From positions 124,001 to 188,000 of the forward strand of contig CAYOZN010000007.1 in NCBI GenBank assembly GCA_964408455.1: DNA of 64,000 nucleotides, in the 5' to 3' direction. Below are positions 43,303 to 54,000 of this stretch, piece after piece. Origin of the DNA: CAYOZN01 sp964408455 (GTDB taxonomy: Bacteria; Planctomycetota; Phycisphaerae; UBA1845; UTPLA1). The number at the start of each line of letters is the position of its first letter. Within the stretch, counting starts at the first letter, position 1. A program made the position numbers and the translations under genes. The notes beneath the pieces were generated by a model. It ran no database searches and was not told where the DNA came from. It saw nothing but the letters and a program-made list of their open reading frames with translations.

Positions 43303-44967
43303 TCAGCCGGCCAGTCGCAGCGGAATGGCCACGTAGAAGACGGCCCACAGGGCAATCACCACGGTAATCAGTGCGATGGTGGCAAGGATGGTCATGCGCC
43401 TGCCGGTCGCCGTGCTGTCGGCAATGTCGACCGCGTGGGCGGCCTTCGGCGTCGTCGCAAACGTGGTGCCGCGAAGTTGCGCATCGCCGGGCGGGTTCGT
43501 GGCGAGGCTCACGCCGACCAGCACGGCGATGCACACCGCAAACATGAGCAGGGCAAAGTGCAGGAAGTTCATGTCGATGAGCGGTCGGATGGCGCCCAGC
43601 TCCCATTCCCAGGCTTTTGCGCCGAATTCCAGAATCAGTCGCGAGGCGCCAAGCACAAAGCCGGTGTAAAGCGAGGCGATGGCGCCCGCCCCGTTCAACC
43701 GCTTGAAGAATACGCCGAGCAGAAACACCGCGGCAATCGGCGGGCTGATGTAGGCCTGAATCTTCTGAAGATATGTATAAAGCTGGCTGCCGCCGAGTTC
43801 CTTCATGAATGGCACATAGAGGATGCCGATGACGACCATGATCAGCGTGACGAGGCGTCCGACCAGCACCAGCTCGGCGTCGGAGGCATGCGGTCGCGCC
43901 GGCTTGTAGATGTCCATGGTGAACAGGGTGCCGCAAGAGTTAAAACAGGCGGCGAGCGACGACATGATCGCGGCGAACAGGCCGGCGATCACCAGGCCGC
44001 GGGCACCGCCGGGCAGCAGCGTGGTAAGCAACGGATAGATCTTATTCGATTCTTCGGCCGGCACGTCGGGAAAAAGCTTCAGTGCGATCATGCCGGGAAA
44101 GACGAGCAGGAACATCGGCAGAATCTTGAGCACGCCTGCGAAGATCGCGCCGCCCCGGGCGTGGTCGACATTCTTTGCACCCAGCGCCCGCTGCACGATG
44201 TACTGATCGGTGCACCAATACCAGATGCCGAGAATTGGCAGACCGAAGATCATTCCCGGCCACGGATATTGCGGATGATTCGCCGGTCGCAGCATCGACC
44301 AGTGCTCGGCCGGTACAACGTCGATGAGCGACGAGAGCCCGCCTGCCTTGTCGATGCCGATCAGCGTGAGCACGATTGCGCCGCCGATCAGCACGAAGGC
44401 CTGCAACAGCTCGGTATAGATGACGGCGGACAGCCCGCCGGCGATCGTGTAGATCCCGGTGGCAATCACCAGTACCACGCTCGAGGTGTACAGGTCCCAG
44501 CCGAACAGCATGTTGAGGAACAGTGCCCCCGCGAACAGCGTTACGGAGATTTTCGTGAGCACGTACGAGATGAGACTGATGATGGTCAAATAGGTTCGGC
44601 ATGACCGGTTGAACCGGCGCTCCAGAAACTCGGGCATGGTGAACACGCCGGTGCGGATGTAGAACGGCACGAAGACCCAGCCGAGCACGAGGCAGGCAAC
44701 TGCCGCAAACAGCTCGAATTGCGCGACCGCAAACCCGCTTTTGAATCCGTCGCCCGCAAGACCGACGAAGTGCTCGGACGAAATATTCGCCGCAAATAGT
44801 GCCGCACCGATGGCAACCCAGCCGGCGTGCCGGCCGGCAAGAAAATAGCCGGTCGCATCCTTGTGGCGGCGGGCGAAGTAGAAGCCGATGCCCATGACCA
44901 CCAGGAAATAGGCAACGATCAGCGTCCAATCGAACGCAGTGAGCACCTGTTCGGAGAATTTCGGCAT
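43303..44967 (-). CDS. Sodium:solute symporter (SSS/SGLT family), probable sugar transporter
   Basis: 554 aa with about 14 membrane helices. The start of the family is seen in FDWTLIVAYFLVVMGIGFYFARRHKDATGYFLAGR and ALFAANISSEHFVGLAG; GLSAVIYTELLQAFVLIGG and MSSLAACFNSCGTLFTMDIYK are SSS signatures. The SGLT-like SSEHFVG and GIWYWCTDQYIVQRALGAKN stretches suggest a sugar. It lies 58 bases downstream of the GH3 beta-glucosidase on the same strand, so it probably imports the glucosides or glucose that the locus releases. Cotranscription with the GH3 gene and LacI control are inferred. Confidence 0.9.
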   Translation of the reverse strand: MPKFSEQVLTAFDWTLIVAYFLVVMGIGFYFARRHKDATGYFLAGRHAGWVAIGAALFAANISSEHFVGLAGDGFKSGFAVAQFELFAAVACLVLGWVFVPFYIRTGVFTMPEFLERRFNRSCRTYLTIISLISYVLTKISVTLFAGALFLNMLFGWDLYTSSVVLVIATGIYTIAGGLSAVIYTELLQAFVLIGGAIVLTLIGIDKAGGLSSLIDVVPAEHWSMLRPANHPQYPWPGMIFGLPILGIWYWCTDQYIVQRALGAKNVDHARGGAIFAGVLKILPMFLLVFPGMIALKLFPDVPAEESNKIYPLLTTLLPGGARGLVIAGLFAAIMSSLAACFNSCGTLFTMDIYKPARPHASDAELVLVGRLVTLIMVVIGILYVPFMKELGGSQLYTYLQKIQAYISPPIAAVFLLGVFFKRLNGAGAIASLYTGFVLGASRLILEFGAKAWEWELGAIRPLIDMNFLHFALLMFAVCIAVLVGVSLATNPPGDAQLRGTTFATTPKAAHAVDIADSTATGRRMTILATIALITVVIALWAVFYVAIPLRLAG

Positions 44968-45025
44968 AAATCGATTCCCGATTGTTGCAGAGGCGATTTC
45001 TGATTCGCCCCGGCGCGCAAGGTTG

Positions 45026-47374
45026 TCACTGGCCGACGATCTCGAAGTCGGCCGTCAGCCCCTCCGCCGAGTTCGGCCCCATCCATAGCTTGAATGAGCC
45101 GGGCTCAACCACATACTCCATACGGTGGTTGTAAAAGCCGAGGTCCGACGCGCGGAGGCGTATCGAGACGGCCTGCGACTGCCCCGGCTTCAGCGTTGTG
45201 CGCGCGAAGCCCTTTAACTCGCGCACCGGCCGCGTCATGCTGGCGACCAGATCGCGGATGTAAAGCTGCACGACTTCCGTGCCTTCGCGCTGGCCGGTGT
45301 TCGTGATCGTCACCGTGGCGGTCAGTTCACCCGACGGGCCGATACGGTCGAGATCGAGCGACAGATCGCCGTACGCGAACGTGGTATAGGACAGGCCGTA
45401 GCCGAAGGGATAGAGCGGCGTCCACGGCACGTCGAGGTACTTGGAGGTGTAGTGCTCCCTGGTCGGCGGGCGGCCGGTGTTCTTGTGGTTGTAGTACACG
45501 GGTATCTGGCCGGCGTTGCGCGGGAAGCTGACAGGGAGGCGACCGCAGGGATTGAAGTCGCCGAAGAGCACGTCGGCCACGGCATGCCCGGTTTCGGTGC
45601 CGAGATGCCATGCCTCGACGATGGCACCAGCATGCTCCTGAAGCCAGCCGATCGACAGGGGCCGGCCGTTCATCAGCACCACGGCGACCGGTCGGCCGGC
45701 AGCCACGATCGCCTCGGCCAGCGGCTGCTGCATGCCGGGCAGATCGAGCGAGGTGCGCGAATAGGCCTCGCCGCTCATGTCGCGGCCCTCGCCGAGGACG
45801 AGTATGACCGCGTCGGAATCGCGTGCCAGCCTTACGGCATCGTCGAACCCGCTGCGATCGTCGCCGATCAGGTCGCAGCCCTTCGCGTGGCGCACCTTCA
45901 CATCGGTGCCGGCGCGCTCGCGGATGCCCTCCAGCACCGTGACGACGCTTCTTTCGAGGATCGGCACGACGTGATCGGGCTTGCCGGTGACGGCCCATGT
46001 GCCGAGCGGTTCGCGGCGGTTGTCCGCCAGCGGGCCGATCACGGCGATCGACTTCAGTTCGCCTGCGAGCGGCAGCTGGCTTTTGTCGTTTTTGAGCAGC
46101 ACGATCGAATGCCGGGCGACGTCCCGGGCCACGGCTCGATGCTCGTCGCAAAGAAGCCGCTGCCGTTCGAGCTGCGGATCGGAATACGGCTGATCGAACA
46201 GGCCGAGCCTCAACTTCCAGGCAAGCACGCGGCGCACGGCCTCGTCGACGCGCTCCACCGGAAACAGTCCGCGCTTTACCAGGTCGGGAATGTGCGTGCG
46301 ATAGGAAGTTGAGGACATGTCCATGTCGACGCCGGCCGAGAGTGCCTTGGCTGCGGCATCGGCAGCATCGGCGGCGAAGCCGTGGGCGATCATCTCGGTG
46401 ACGCTGGTCCAGTCGCTGACGACAAAGCCGGAAAAGCCCCACTCCTGCCGCAGGATGCGCCCGAGTGTCAGCGGGTGCGCCGTCGCGGGGATGCCGTTGA
46501 TCTCGTTGAAGGCGCTCATGAGGGAGCCGGCACCCGCGCCGATCGCGGCACGGAATGGCGGCAGGTGGATCTCGCGCAGCGTCTGCTCCGAAAGGTCCAC
46601 GGTGTTGTAATCGCGCCCGCCCTCGGCGGCGCCATAGGCGGCAAAGTGTTTGGCGCAGGCCAGAACCGCGTCCTGAGAGGCCAGCGTCTCGCCCTGAAAG
46701 CCGCGAACGCGAGCCGCGGCGATGACGGAGCCGAGAAAGGGGTCTTCCCCGGCGCCCTCGGCGATGCGCCCCCAGCGCGGATCTCGGGCGATATCCACCA
46801 TCGGCGCGAACGTCCAATGGGTGCCGGCGGCCCGCGCCTCGAGCGCGGCGACGCGCGCCGCGCGATCGACGATCTCGGGGCTCCACGAGCAGGCCTCGGC
46901 CAGCGGAATGGGAAAGATGGTGTGATAGCCGTGGATGACGTCGTTGCCGATCAGGACGGGGATCTTCAGCCGCGATTCTTCGACGGCCGCCTTCTGAAGC
47001 CGGTTGACGTAATCGGCCCCGTGTGCGCAAAGAAATGTCCCGCACGCTCCTTCTCGGATCATGCCCTTGATGGAATCCTCCGCCTGCTGCCGGATGCCGG
47101 GATTGCCGTCCCCGGATTGGCCGCCCCAGACCAGCGTCAATTGCCCGACCTTCTCCTCGATGGTCATCTGCCGGACGAGCTCTTCGATGCGCTTGCGGGC
47201 GGCCAACTCCGAAAGCGTCATCGGCGCGGCACCGGCGACGGCCCGTGGCACATCCCGGCCGGCGCCGGCAACCAGCAGGATGCCAAGCAAACGACACCAA
47301 AGGCGGCGCCGCGCCTGGGCTGCGCTGTTGTGGAGCGCGGCCGGTTTCAACGAGTCACAGCTTGATCGCGCCAT
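45026..47374 (-). CDS. bglX: Glycoside hydrolase family 3 beta-glucosidase
   Basis: 782 aa from the ATG at 47372-47374. Signal-like N-terminus (CRLLGILLVAGAGRDVPRAVAGA), then the GH3 N domain (VRQMTIEEKVGQLTL, FAPMVDIARDPRWGRIAEGAGEDP, CAKHFAAYGAAEGGRDYNT) with the nucleophile Asp in GFVVSDWTSV. The C domain (VVLMNGRPLSIGWL) and a fibronectin type III-like end (LYIRDLVASMTRPVRELKGFART) complete it. Secreted or periplasmic; cleaves beta-glucosides such as short glucans. The promoter region holds a GAAACAGTTTC site 98 bases upstream. Confidence 0.93.
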   Translation of the reverse strand: MARSSCDSLKPAALHNSAAQARRRLWCRLLGILLVAGAGRDVPRAVAGAAPMTLSELAARKRIEELVRQMTIEEKVGQLTLVWGGQSGDGNPGIRQQAEDSIKGMIREGACGTFLCAHGADYVNRLQKAAVEESRLKIPVLIGNDVIHGYHTIFPIPLAEACSWSPEIVDRAARVAALEARAAGTHWTFAPMVDIARDPRWGRIAEGAGEDPFLGSVIAAARVRGFQGETLASQDAVLACAKHFAAYGAAEGGRDYNTVDLSEQTLREIHLPPFRAAIGAGAGSLMSAFNEINGIPATAHPLTLGRILRQEWGFSGFVVSDWTSVTEMIAHGFAADAADAAAKALSAGVDMDMSSTSYRTHIPDLVKRGLFPVERVDEAVRRVLAWKLRLGLFDQPYSDPQLERQRLLCDEHRAVARDVARHSIVLLKNDKSQLPLAGELKSIAVIGPLADNRREPLGTWAVTGKPDHVVPILERSVVTVLEGIRERAGTDVKVRHAKGCDLIGDDRSGFDDAVRLARDSDAVILVLGEGRDMSGEAYSRTSLDLPGMQQPLAEAIVAAGRPVAVVLMNGRPLSIGWLQEHAGAIVEAWHLGTETGHAVADVLFGDFNPCGRLPVSFPRNAGQIPVYYNHKNTGRPPTREHYTSKYLDVPWTPLYPFGYGLSYTTFAYGDLSLDLDRIGPSGELTATVTITNTGQREGTEVVQLYIRDLVASMTRPVRELKGFARTTLKPGQSQAVSIRLRASDLGFYNHRMEYVVEPGSFKLWMGPNSAEGLTADFEIVGQ

Positions 47375-47872
47375 GAAGTTCGCTCGATCGAGAAGTCCGC
47401 GGGATTCCGATTCGGACGTTGCGCATCCTATGCGAACGCTCAACGGCTTTCACGAGCCGCGGGGCGCAACTGAAACAGTTTCTCGATGTTCGGTGAATGC
47501 GATGGCGCGGCGACTCGCGAAGACCGCGACTTGCCCGCGTGCCTCGGCGCAGATGGTGGCCGGGCTTGCAGGCGATCTGGTAAATCGCGGCATCGTCCGG
47601 CCTGGCTTGCGAATTCGACGGGCATCGTACCAGCCCCGCCATCAGGAAAAACCGAAGGGTACACGGCAAGATCCGTACGAACCGCGTTTCCAAGAGGCTA
47701 CGCAGGATATTTTCGGAATCTGGCGGCCGGGCGGCCGGGCGCTTTCAGGCCCGAAAATCATTGACTTTGCCCTTGGCGAGCGGTACCGTGCAGGCGCCGA
47801 AACAGTTTCTGAGACATTTCCGCGAAACCGTTTCGACGCGGGCATTCGCCCGACCCCGCAGGGGACTGCAAC
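47375..47872. promoter_or_regulatory. Divergent bglX/lacI control region
   Basis: 498 bp between the two divergent starts. Three sites GAAAC-N-GTTTC are present: GAAACAGTTTC at 47472-47482 and 47799-47809, and GAAACCGTTTC at 47824-47834. A possible lacI -35 (TTGACT, 47761-47766) precedes the last two, so both could block its promoter. AGGGGA provides the lacI ribosome binding site. No gene-like ORF is supported here. Confidence 0.7.
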
Positions 47873-48955
47873 ATGGCATCGGTTCGGCAAATCGCGCGGG
47901 AAGCCGGCGTGTCGATCACGACCGTGTCCCGCGCGCTCAATAACGACCCCAGCGTTCATCCCAAAACACGCAAGCAGGTCATCGCCATCGCCAATCGGCG
48001 CGGTTACGCGCCCAGCGTCGGCAAACGCGTGACTACGCAGATCGGATTCGCCTACACCCAGGAGATGACGATTGCGCACCCCTATGACTCGGCAGTCCTC
48101 GAAGGCGTGGTGCGCGGCCTCGAAGAACAGCACTTCGATCTGGTCATCCTCAACCTTCAGCGCGACAAGCGCCAAGGCGAGAGCTTCACGCAGTTCTTCA
48201 TGCGAAAGGGAATCCGCGGCGTCGTCATCCGCACCATGGCCGCCACGCGCGGCCTCTGCGAGGCCGTTGCCCAGGAGGGCTTTCCTCACGTCGTCGTCAG
48301 CGAGCGCTTCGAGGATGGACAGGTGAATTGCATCGACTGCAATTCGCTGCCCGACAGCCAGCGGGCCGTCGAATACCTGCTTGCCCTCGGCCATCGCCGC
48401 ATCGCTTTCGGCATGCACAACGTGCCCGACCGCGACCATCTCGACCGCTTCGACGGCTATCGGCAGGCACTTGAGGCCCACGACATTCCGTTCGATCCCA
48501 TGCTCGTCTTCCGGCAGCCCTTTACGCTCGCCGGTGGCGCCACCGTCATCGAAATGATCATGAGCCTGGCCAATCGCCCGACCGCCGTGTTCTTTGCCGA
48601 TCCGCTGCTCGGCATCGGCGCGGCCAAGAAGGCCCATGCCATCGGCCTGCGCATCCCCGACGACCTGTCCATCATCGGCTTCGACGATACCGACATGCGT
48701 TTCGCCGTTCATCCGACGCTGACCGCCGTGTGCCAGGATGCCCGCATGCTGGGTTACGAGGCGGCGCTATGGCTGTCGCGTTCGATCAACGGCTCAGTTA
48801 ATGGCGAGCTTTTGCGGAAAACCATCCCGACGTTTCTGGAGATCAACGCCTCCACCGGCCCGGCGTCCAGCGATGCGGATTTGCAGACCCGGCCAAGGGA
48901 GCAGCGGACGCAACGACGACATCCGACCGGTCGAGCGCGCGCCCTGGCAAAGTGA
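47873..48955 (+). CDS. LacI-family transcriptional regulator
   Basis: 360 aa. Helix-turn-helix at the N-terminus (SVRQIAREAGVSITTVSRALNNDPSVHPKTRKQV), then a periplasmic-binding-like effector domain (IGFAYTQEM, VVIRTM, HVVVSERF, LLALGHRRIAFGMHN, PTAVFFADPLLGIGAAKKAHAIGLRIPDDLSIIGFDDT). The end is Arg/Thr-rich. It diverges from bglX and shares a control region with three GAAAC-N-GTTTC sites, so it most likely represses bglX and its own gene in the absence of a beta-glucoside inducer. The inducer is unknown. Confidence 0.92.
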   Translation: MASVRQIAREAGVSITTVSRALNNDPSVHPKTRKQVIAIANRRGYAPSVGKRVTTQIGFAYTQEMTIAHPYDSAVLEGVVRGLEEQHFDLVILNLQRDKRQGESFTQFFMRKGIRGVVIRTMAATRGLCEAVAQEGFPHVVVSERFEDGQVNCIDCNSLPDSQRAVEYLLALGHRRIAFGMHNVPDRDHLDRFDGYRQALEAHDIPFDPMLVFRQPFTLAGGATVIEMIMSLANRPTAVFFADPLLGIGAAKKAHAIGLRIPDDLSIIGFDDTDMRFAVHPTLTAVCQDARMLGYEAALWLSRSINGSVNGELLRKTIPTFLEINASTGPASSDADLQTRPREQRTQRRHPTGRARALAK

Positions 48956-48991
48956 GCGCGCCGGTTCGCCGGCCGTCCGGAGTAACACGCC

Positions 48992-50080
48992 ATGACGCCA
49001 TCATTGCGAATCGCACCACGGGGCCGTCCGACCAGGTGTCGCCCAGCGTGGGAATGCCCGCGCTCCGCCTTCACGCTCATCGAATTGCTCGTCGTCATCG
49101 CCATCATTTCACTGCTGCTGGCCATTCTGCTGCCGGCCCTTTCCGCCGCGCGGGAAAGGGGAAAAATGGTGAAGTGTCTTACCAACGCGCGGGCCTTGGC
49201 CCAGTCGTCCACCAATTTCCTGTCGTCGTTCGGACGGTTTCAGCTTGTAAGCGATGAAGTCGGCGTGGCCAGCGCCGATCCCGATCGCACCCAATATTCC
49301 TACGATACGGCGGGCGAACTTGCCGCCTGGCCGGTGGCTCTGGCGAAGATGGACGGCGTCGTCAGCGCCAACTGGGAATGGGGCGTCCGCTCGGGCTCAT
49401 ACGGCGAGGCGGCCGCAAAGCGCGGCCTGCTCGATCAGAAAACGAACCTCGATTACCTCGTGTGTCCCTCCGATCAGGTCAGAATCGCCTCCACCTACTA
49501 TCCGCGTAACAAGGGTGGCTCCAACAACGGTCTGGTTGGCACGGGAGATCCGATCGATCCCCGTAACAGCTCGAACGATTCTTACTGGGGATATCTCAGC
49601 TACGGCATTAATGAAGATATCGTGGGTGCCGAGGTGAGCGAGAGCAACGGCTCTCCCGCGTGCTGGCGGCGCGTGGGCTTCGGCAGCGACGCGACCGGCT
49701 GCCGCGGCGAATTCGCCTATCCGCCGTCGCACCCCTGCGGGAACCGGCAGGAAGGCACGCGGATGCGTGGCATCCTGGAAAAGGTCTACCAGTCGAGCTC
49801 GGTCGCCATGATCATCGAGGCCGGCCGCGACTTCGCCGACACGAACGACGCGGGGTTCGCCAACCTGGTGACGAGCGCGCTGGCCAATGGCCCCTACCTG
49901 GCCGATTTTCAGCAGTTCCATCAGGCGAGGCTGCCGACTTCGCGGCATCCGCGCGGCTCGATCAACATCATGTATGCCGATTTTCACGGCGGGACCGTCC
50001 GGCCGACGAAGCACAGCGCGACCAACGGTCTGCCGACCGAGTACACGCCGCAGGTGCGCGTGTCGCCGTATCGACCATAG
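48992..50080 (+). CDS. Pseudopilin-like protein with prepilin N-terminus
   Basis: 362 aa. The prepilin cleavage/methylation motif is AFTLIELLVVIAIISLLLAILLPAL at residues 26-50, with the Glu at +5. The C-terminal part, CPSD.., and RGSINIMYADFHGG, is the H-X9-DG domain typical of planctomycete type II pseudopilins. Probably part of a secretion or surface structure. It begins 36 bases after lacI, with GGAG upstream, so it could be in the lacI operon; no secretion machinery is in the window. Confidence 0.85.
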   Translation: MTPSLRIAPRGRPTRCRPAWECPRSAFTLIELLVVIAIISLLLAILLPALSAARERGKMVKCLTNARALAQSSTNFLSSFGRFQLVSDEVGVASADPDRTQYSYDTAGELAAWPVALAKMDGVVSANWEWGVRSGSYGEAAAKRGLLDQKTNLDYLVCPSDQVRIASTYYPRNKGGSNNGLVGTGDPIDPRNSSNDSYWGYLSYGINEDIVGAEVSESNGSPACWRRVGFGSDATGCRGEFAYPPSHPCGNRQEGTRMRGILEKVYQSSSVAMIIEAGRDFADTNDAGFANLVTSALANGPYLADFQQFHQARLPTSRHPRGSINIMYADFHGGTVRPTKHSATNGLPTEYTPQVRVSPYRP

Positions 50081-50216
50081 TACTCGGCGGGGCGGATGCC
50101 CCGCGGAGCTGATTCGATCGTGCATTGCCCACGGATGAGGCGATGGCAACGTCAGGAATGGCCGCGGCGCGGATGGGAAAGCCGCCCCGGCCACCATTGG
50201 GAAAAGGAGCCTATTC

Positions 50217-50849
50217 ATGCATCGACGATTGTTGTATGCCGCCCTGGCGGCGTTTGCGTGCTCGATGGCGCCGGGGCGGGCCCACGCAAACCTGTTTGTG
50301 AACCCCGGCTTCGAATCCGGCCTGTCGGGATGGATCGCCTTTGGCAATGCCTTTGCCGAGGCGGCCAATCCACCGCAGTTCGTGCCGTATGAAGGCAATG
50401 GCCTGGTGTCGATGTTCGGAAACTTCAGCGGCGGCTTCAATGTGACCGGCATTTTTCAGGAATTCCCCGCCGCTCCTGGCGAGGTATTCTCGATGTCATC
50501 CCGCAGCCGGCATTTCAGCGGTGATCCGATGGTCGGCGGCGGCGCGGCCGGGGGCGCCAACTGGGTCGTTCAGAAGCTCGCCTTCAAGGATGCCGCCGAC
50601 GTCGAGATCGGATCCGTCGAGTCGACCATTCTCGATGGCACCTTCGCGACCGATGTCTGGCACGACAACGCCGCCATCGCGGGAGCCGGTCCGGCCGGCA
50701 CGGTGCAGGTAGAGGCCTTCATTCTCTATCTCCAGCCGCAATTCGACGGCGGGGCTGCCCACGTGGACAACCTGGTGCTGATTCCCGAGCCGGCCAGCCT
50801 CGGTTTGATGGTACTCGGGGCGCTGGCCCTGCTGAAGCGCCGCCGCTGA
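50217..50849 (+). CDS. PEP-CTERM exported protein, carbohydrate-binding-like
   Basis: 210 aa. Signal peptide (LLYAALAAFACSMAPGRAHA); the body is a CBM_4_9-like sandwich: NPGFESGLSGWIAFGNAFAEA, IFQEFPAAPGEVFSM, WHDNAAIAGAGPAGTVQVEAF. The end is IPEPASLGLMVLGALALLKRRR-like, i.e. a PEP-CTERM signal for exosortase-mediated anchoring. A strong AAAAGGAG lies before the ATG. The same fold recurs inside the next large protein, suggesting duplication. Confidence 0.9.
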   Translation: MHRRLLYAALAAFACSMAPGRAHANLFVNPGFESGLSGWIAFGNAFAEAANPPQFVPYEGNGLVSMFGNFSGGFNVTGIFQEFPAAPGEVFSMSSRSRHFSGDPMVGGGAAGGANWVVQKLAFKDAADVEIGSVESTILDGTFATDVWHDNAAIAGAGPAGTVQVEAFILYLQPQFDGGAAHVDNLVLIPEPASLGLMVLGALALLKRRR

Positions 50850-51073
50850 TTGGATGCAAGAACATTCCGGTCGGCGCTGCCCCGCGCAGACCGGCGATCT
50901 GACCGGCGCGCCGTTTCCCGCGACAGGCACGCGCTTGACATCCAGGATTTGCGTACTGAACGCGCATGGGCGCGGCTGTGCCCCGGTCCGCGCCGACGCG
51001 TTGCTCGATTCGGTCATTTAACGAATGGGCGGAAGTCCGCGCGATGTTCGCGCAACCGCCAGGGAGAAAGAAG

Positions 51074-54000
51074 ATGTCGTCCGCAGCATGCTGGAAATGG
51101 CGCACCACACAACGCACGCTCTGGTTTGTCCCCGCCGCATTCGTCCTGTCGATATATGCCGCATCAGCTGGTGCACAGGTACTGGAAGAAAACTTCGACA
51201 GCGTGACCGGCACCGGCGGCGGGCTCTTTCACGTCGGCCCCGGCTTTTCGCTGATTGATGGCTGGGACGATGGCATCGTCGGGGAGAATGCCTTCGCGGG
51301 GACCACCGGCAATGCCCGTTTTGGCGCCGCGTCTGCGGCCGGCCTCCCGGGAGGCGGCCTTTCCGGCGGTGGCGGACGCATCAGTGTCAGCGGCATCAAT
51401 TACAATCTGCTCGATGAGTCCTTCGCCGGATCCAGTGCCACTGGCGGCGGCGCCTTTCTGGTCGGCGACGGCTTCACGCCCGACACGTTCAACTTCACCA
51501 CCAATTGGGATGATGGCATTAGCGGTGAGGGCGCATTCGGCGGCACCTTCGGCGGTGCCATACTTAATGGCACCATGTCCGCGCAGGCCGTTCCCGCCGG
51601 CGGCGTCAGCGGCGCTGGCGGCGAGATCGTCGTCAGCGACGTGATCCTCGGCGCCGGCGACTGGTTCGCCGGTCTTCAATGGGACACCAATCCGTTTCCC
51701 GGGGCGTCGGCCCTGACCAATGTCAGCTTCGAAGGGGCAACCGGCTTCGGTGTAGCGGGTTGGGCCACCTTTGGCAACGTGTTCACCGAAGCCATCACGC
51801 CGCGCACCGGCGCCACGACGGCAAAGCTCTTTGGCGCATTTCCGGGAAACTCCGGCGTCTTTCAGGACCTCGCGGCCCAGCCCGGTCAGGTGTGGGAGCT
51901 GGATGTCTGGTCCCGCCACCAGGCGAGCGACAATCTGATCGGCACTGGCAATGCGATCGTCATGGCCATCGAGTTCCGCGACGCGCAGGGCACGCTGCTG
52001 CTCTCTTCGCCGCAGGAGGTAATCCTGAATGCGGGCTCGCCGACTGAAACGTGGAATGACAATGCACCGGTTCAGGCGACGGCCCCGGCCGGCACCGTTT
52101 CGGCACGGGCGTTGTTCATGTTCGTACAATCCGGCACCCAGGGCGGCGCGGGCTATCTCGACGATGCCTCGTTCAAGATCGTCGGCGGCCCGAATCCCGT
52201 CGATCTTAGTGCCATTACGTTGACGGCGGCGATCAAGGGAGCCGCCAACGGCGGCGCCGGCGAATCGCTGGGCGCCATACAACTGCGCCTCGAGGACTCG
52301 GACGGTGATCGCCTCGCCTTTCACGCCGTGGCAACCGGCGCCTTCCAGACCATCGGCGGCGCCTTGTCCACCGCCATCGAGGAGGATGCACTCGGCGTAC
52401 CCACGCCCGGCGTGTTCGACATCACGTCGCCATTGTTCCGCGTCGTCGTCGCCTTCGATAACGACGCCGCGGCGGACTGGGGGACCGGCGGCGCTTTGAC
52501 AGTCGACAACGTGCTTCTCACCAATACCAACTCCGATGGCAGCGGGTGGTTTGCCGGTCTCTTCTGGGATGATTTGGTTGCCGACCTGTCCAATCCGAGC
52601 CAGTTCGAGCTCCGCGCCGACGTCAAGGGCAGCGTGCCCGGCGGTAGCTACGCGCTACGGCTCGAGGCGTTCAAGCTTCTCCAGGCCGGCTTCGACAACG
52701 ATTTTGACGCCGCCTCCGGCGAAGGGGCGGACGTGCTGCTCGATCCGACGCTTCTGGCGGGTGGCCAGATGTTTGGCTTCACCACCGACTACGACACCGG
52801 CATCGTCAACGACGGCGCATTTGGCGGCGTGTTCGGACTGGTTCAGATTCTCGAACCGGGCGGCATTTTTGCCGAGGCATTGACGACGGGCGGCAATCCG
52901 GGCGGGGCCGGGCAGATTCGCGTGGAGAACATCTCGGTCGGTCCCGGCGGCGGCTGGTTTGCCGGCCTCGATTTTGGTGCCGCACCACTGGCATCAACGG
53001 ATCTCAGCCAGGTTGTGTTGACGGCCGATATCAAGGGGACGATTCCCGATTCCGGCGGCGCCCTCGGCCAGTTCGAGCTTCGCATCGAGGACGATGAGGG
53101 CGACCGGCTCTACTTCCCCGCCACGGCGACGGGCGCCTGGCAGACGCTGGGCGGGCCACTCAGCACCGCCCTGGAGGGACCGGCCCTCGGCGGCGGCGGC
53201 GATGGCACGTTCGATCTCGATGAAGGCAACTACAACGTCGTCGTTTCCTTCGTCGCTCCGGAGACGAGCTGGTTCTTCGGCGGAATCCTGACCGTGGACA
53301 ATCTGTTTCTCACGCCGGCACAGGTTGGCCAGCAGATCGGGGAAATCAGCTTCGCCGGCACATCCAGCGGCGACTTCCAGAATATTGGCGGCCTGCTCAG
53401 TTCAGGCGCGACAAACCTGGGTGATTTTCTGCTGGGTTTCGAGAATGGTACCGGCACCGGCGGCGGCAATTTTGGCGGCGGCACCGGAAACTGGGACGAT
53501 GGCATCGTCAACGAGAACGCCTTCTTCGGCACCTTCGGCGATGCCGTGTCGAATGTCGGCGCCTCGGCTCAGGTGTGTGCATCGTGCGGCGTCGGCGGCA
53601 CTGAGGCGGCAGAGCTGAAGGTGGAAGACGTGCCGCCGGGAACCGGTGGCTGGTTCACCGGCATCTACTTCACCGACGTGCCCGCCAGTTTCGGCAGCGA
53701 TCTCAGCCAGATCGTGCTCAGCGCCGACATCCGCGGCACCGCCAATGCGGGACTCGGCGAGACGCTCGGCACCTATTTCCTGCGCATTGAGGACGCCGAT
53801 CGCACCGTTCTCAGCTTCACGGTGCAAGCCAACGGCGCCTTTCAGCAGGCGGGCGGTCCGTTGTCTACCGGCGTTCTCGAGCAGATCGACGCCGGTGACG
53901 GCGTGTTCAATCTCAGCCAGGCGACGTACACCATCACCATTGGCATGGTGGGCACCGCCGCGAACTGGGGCCCGGGCGCCACGCTGCACATCGACAATAT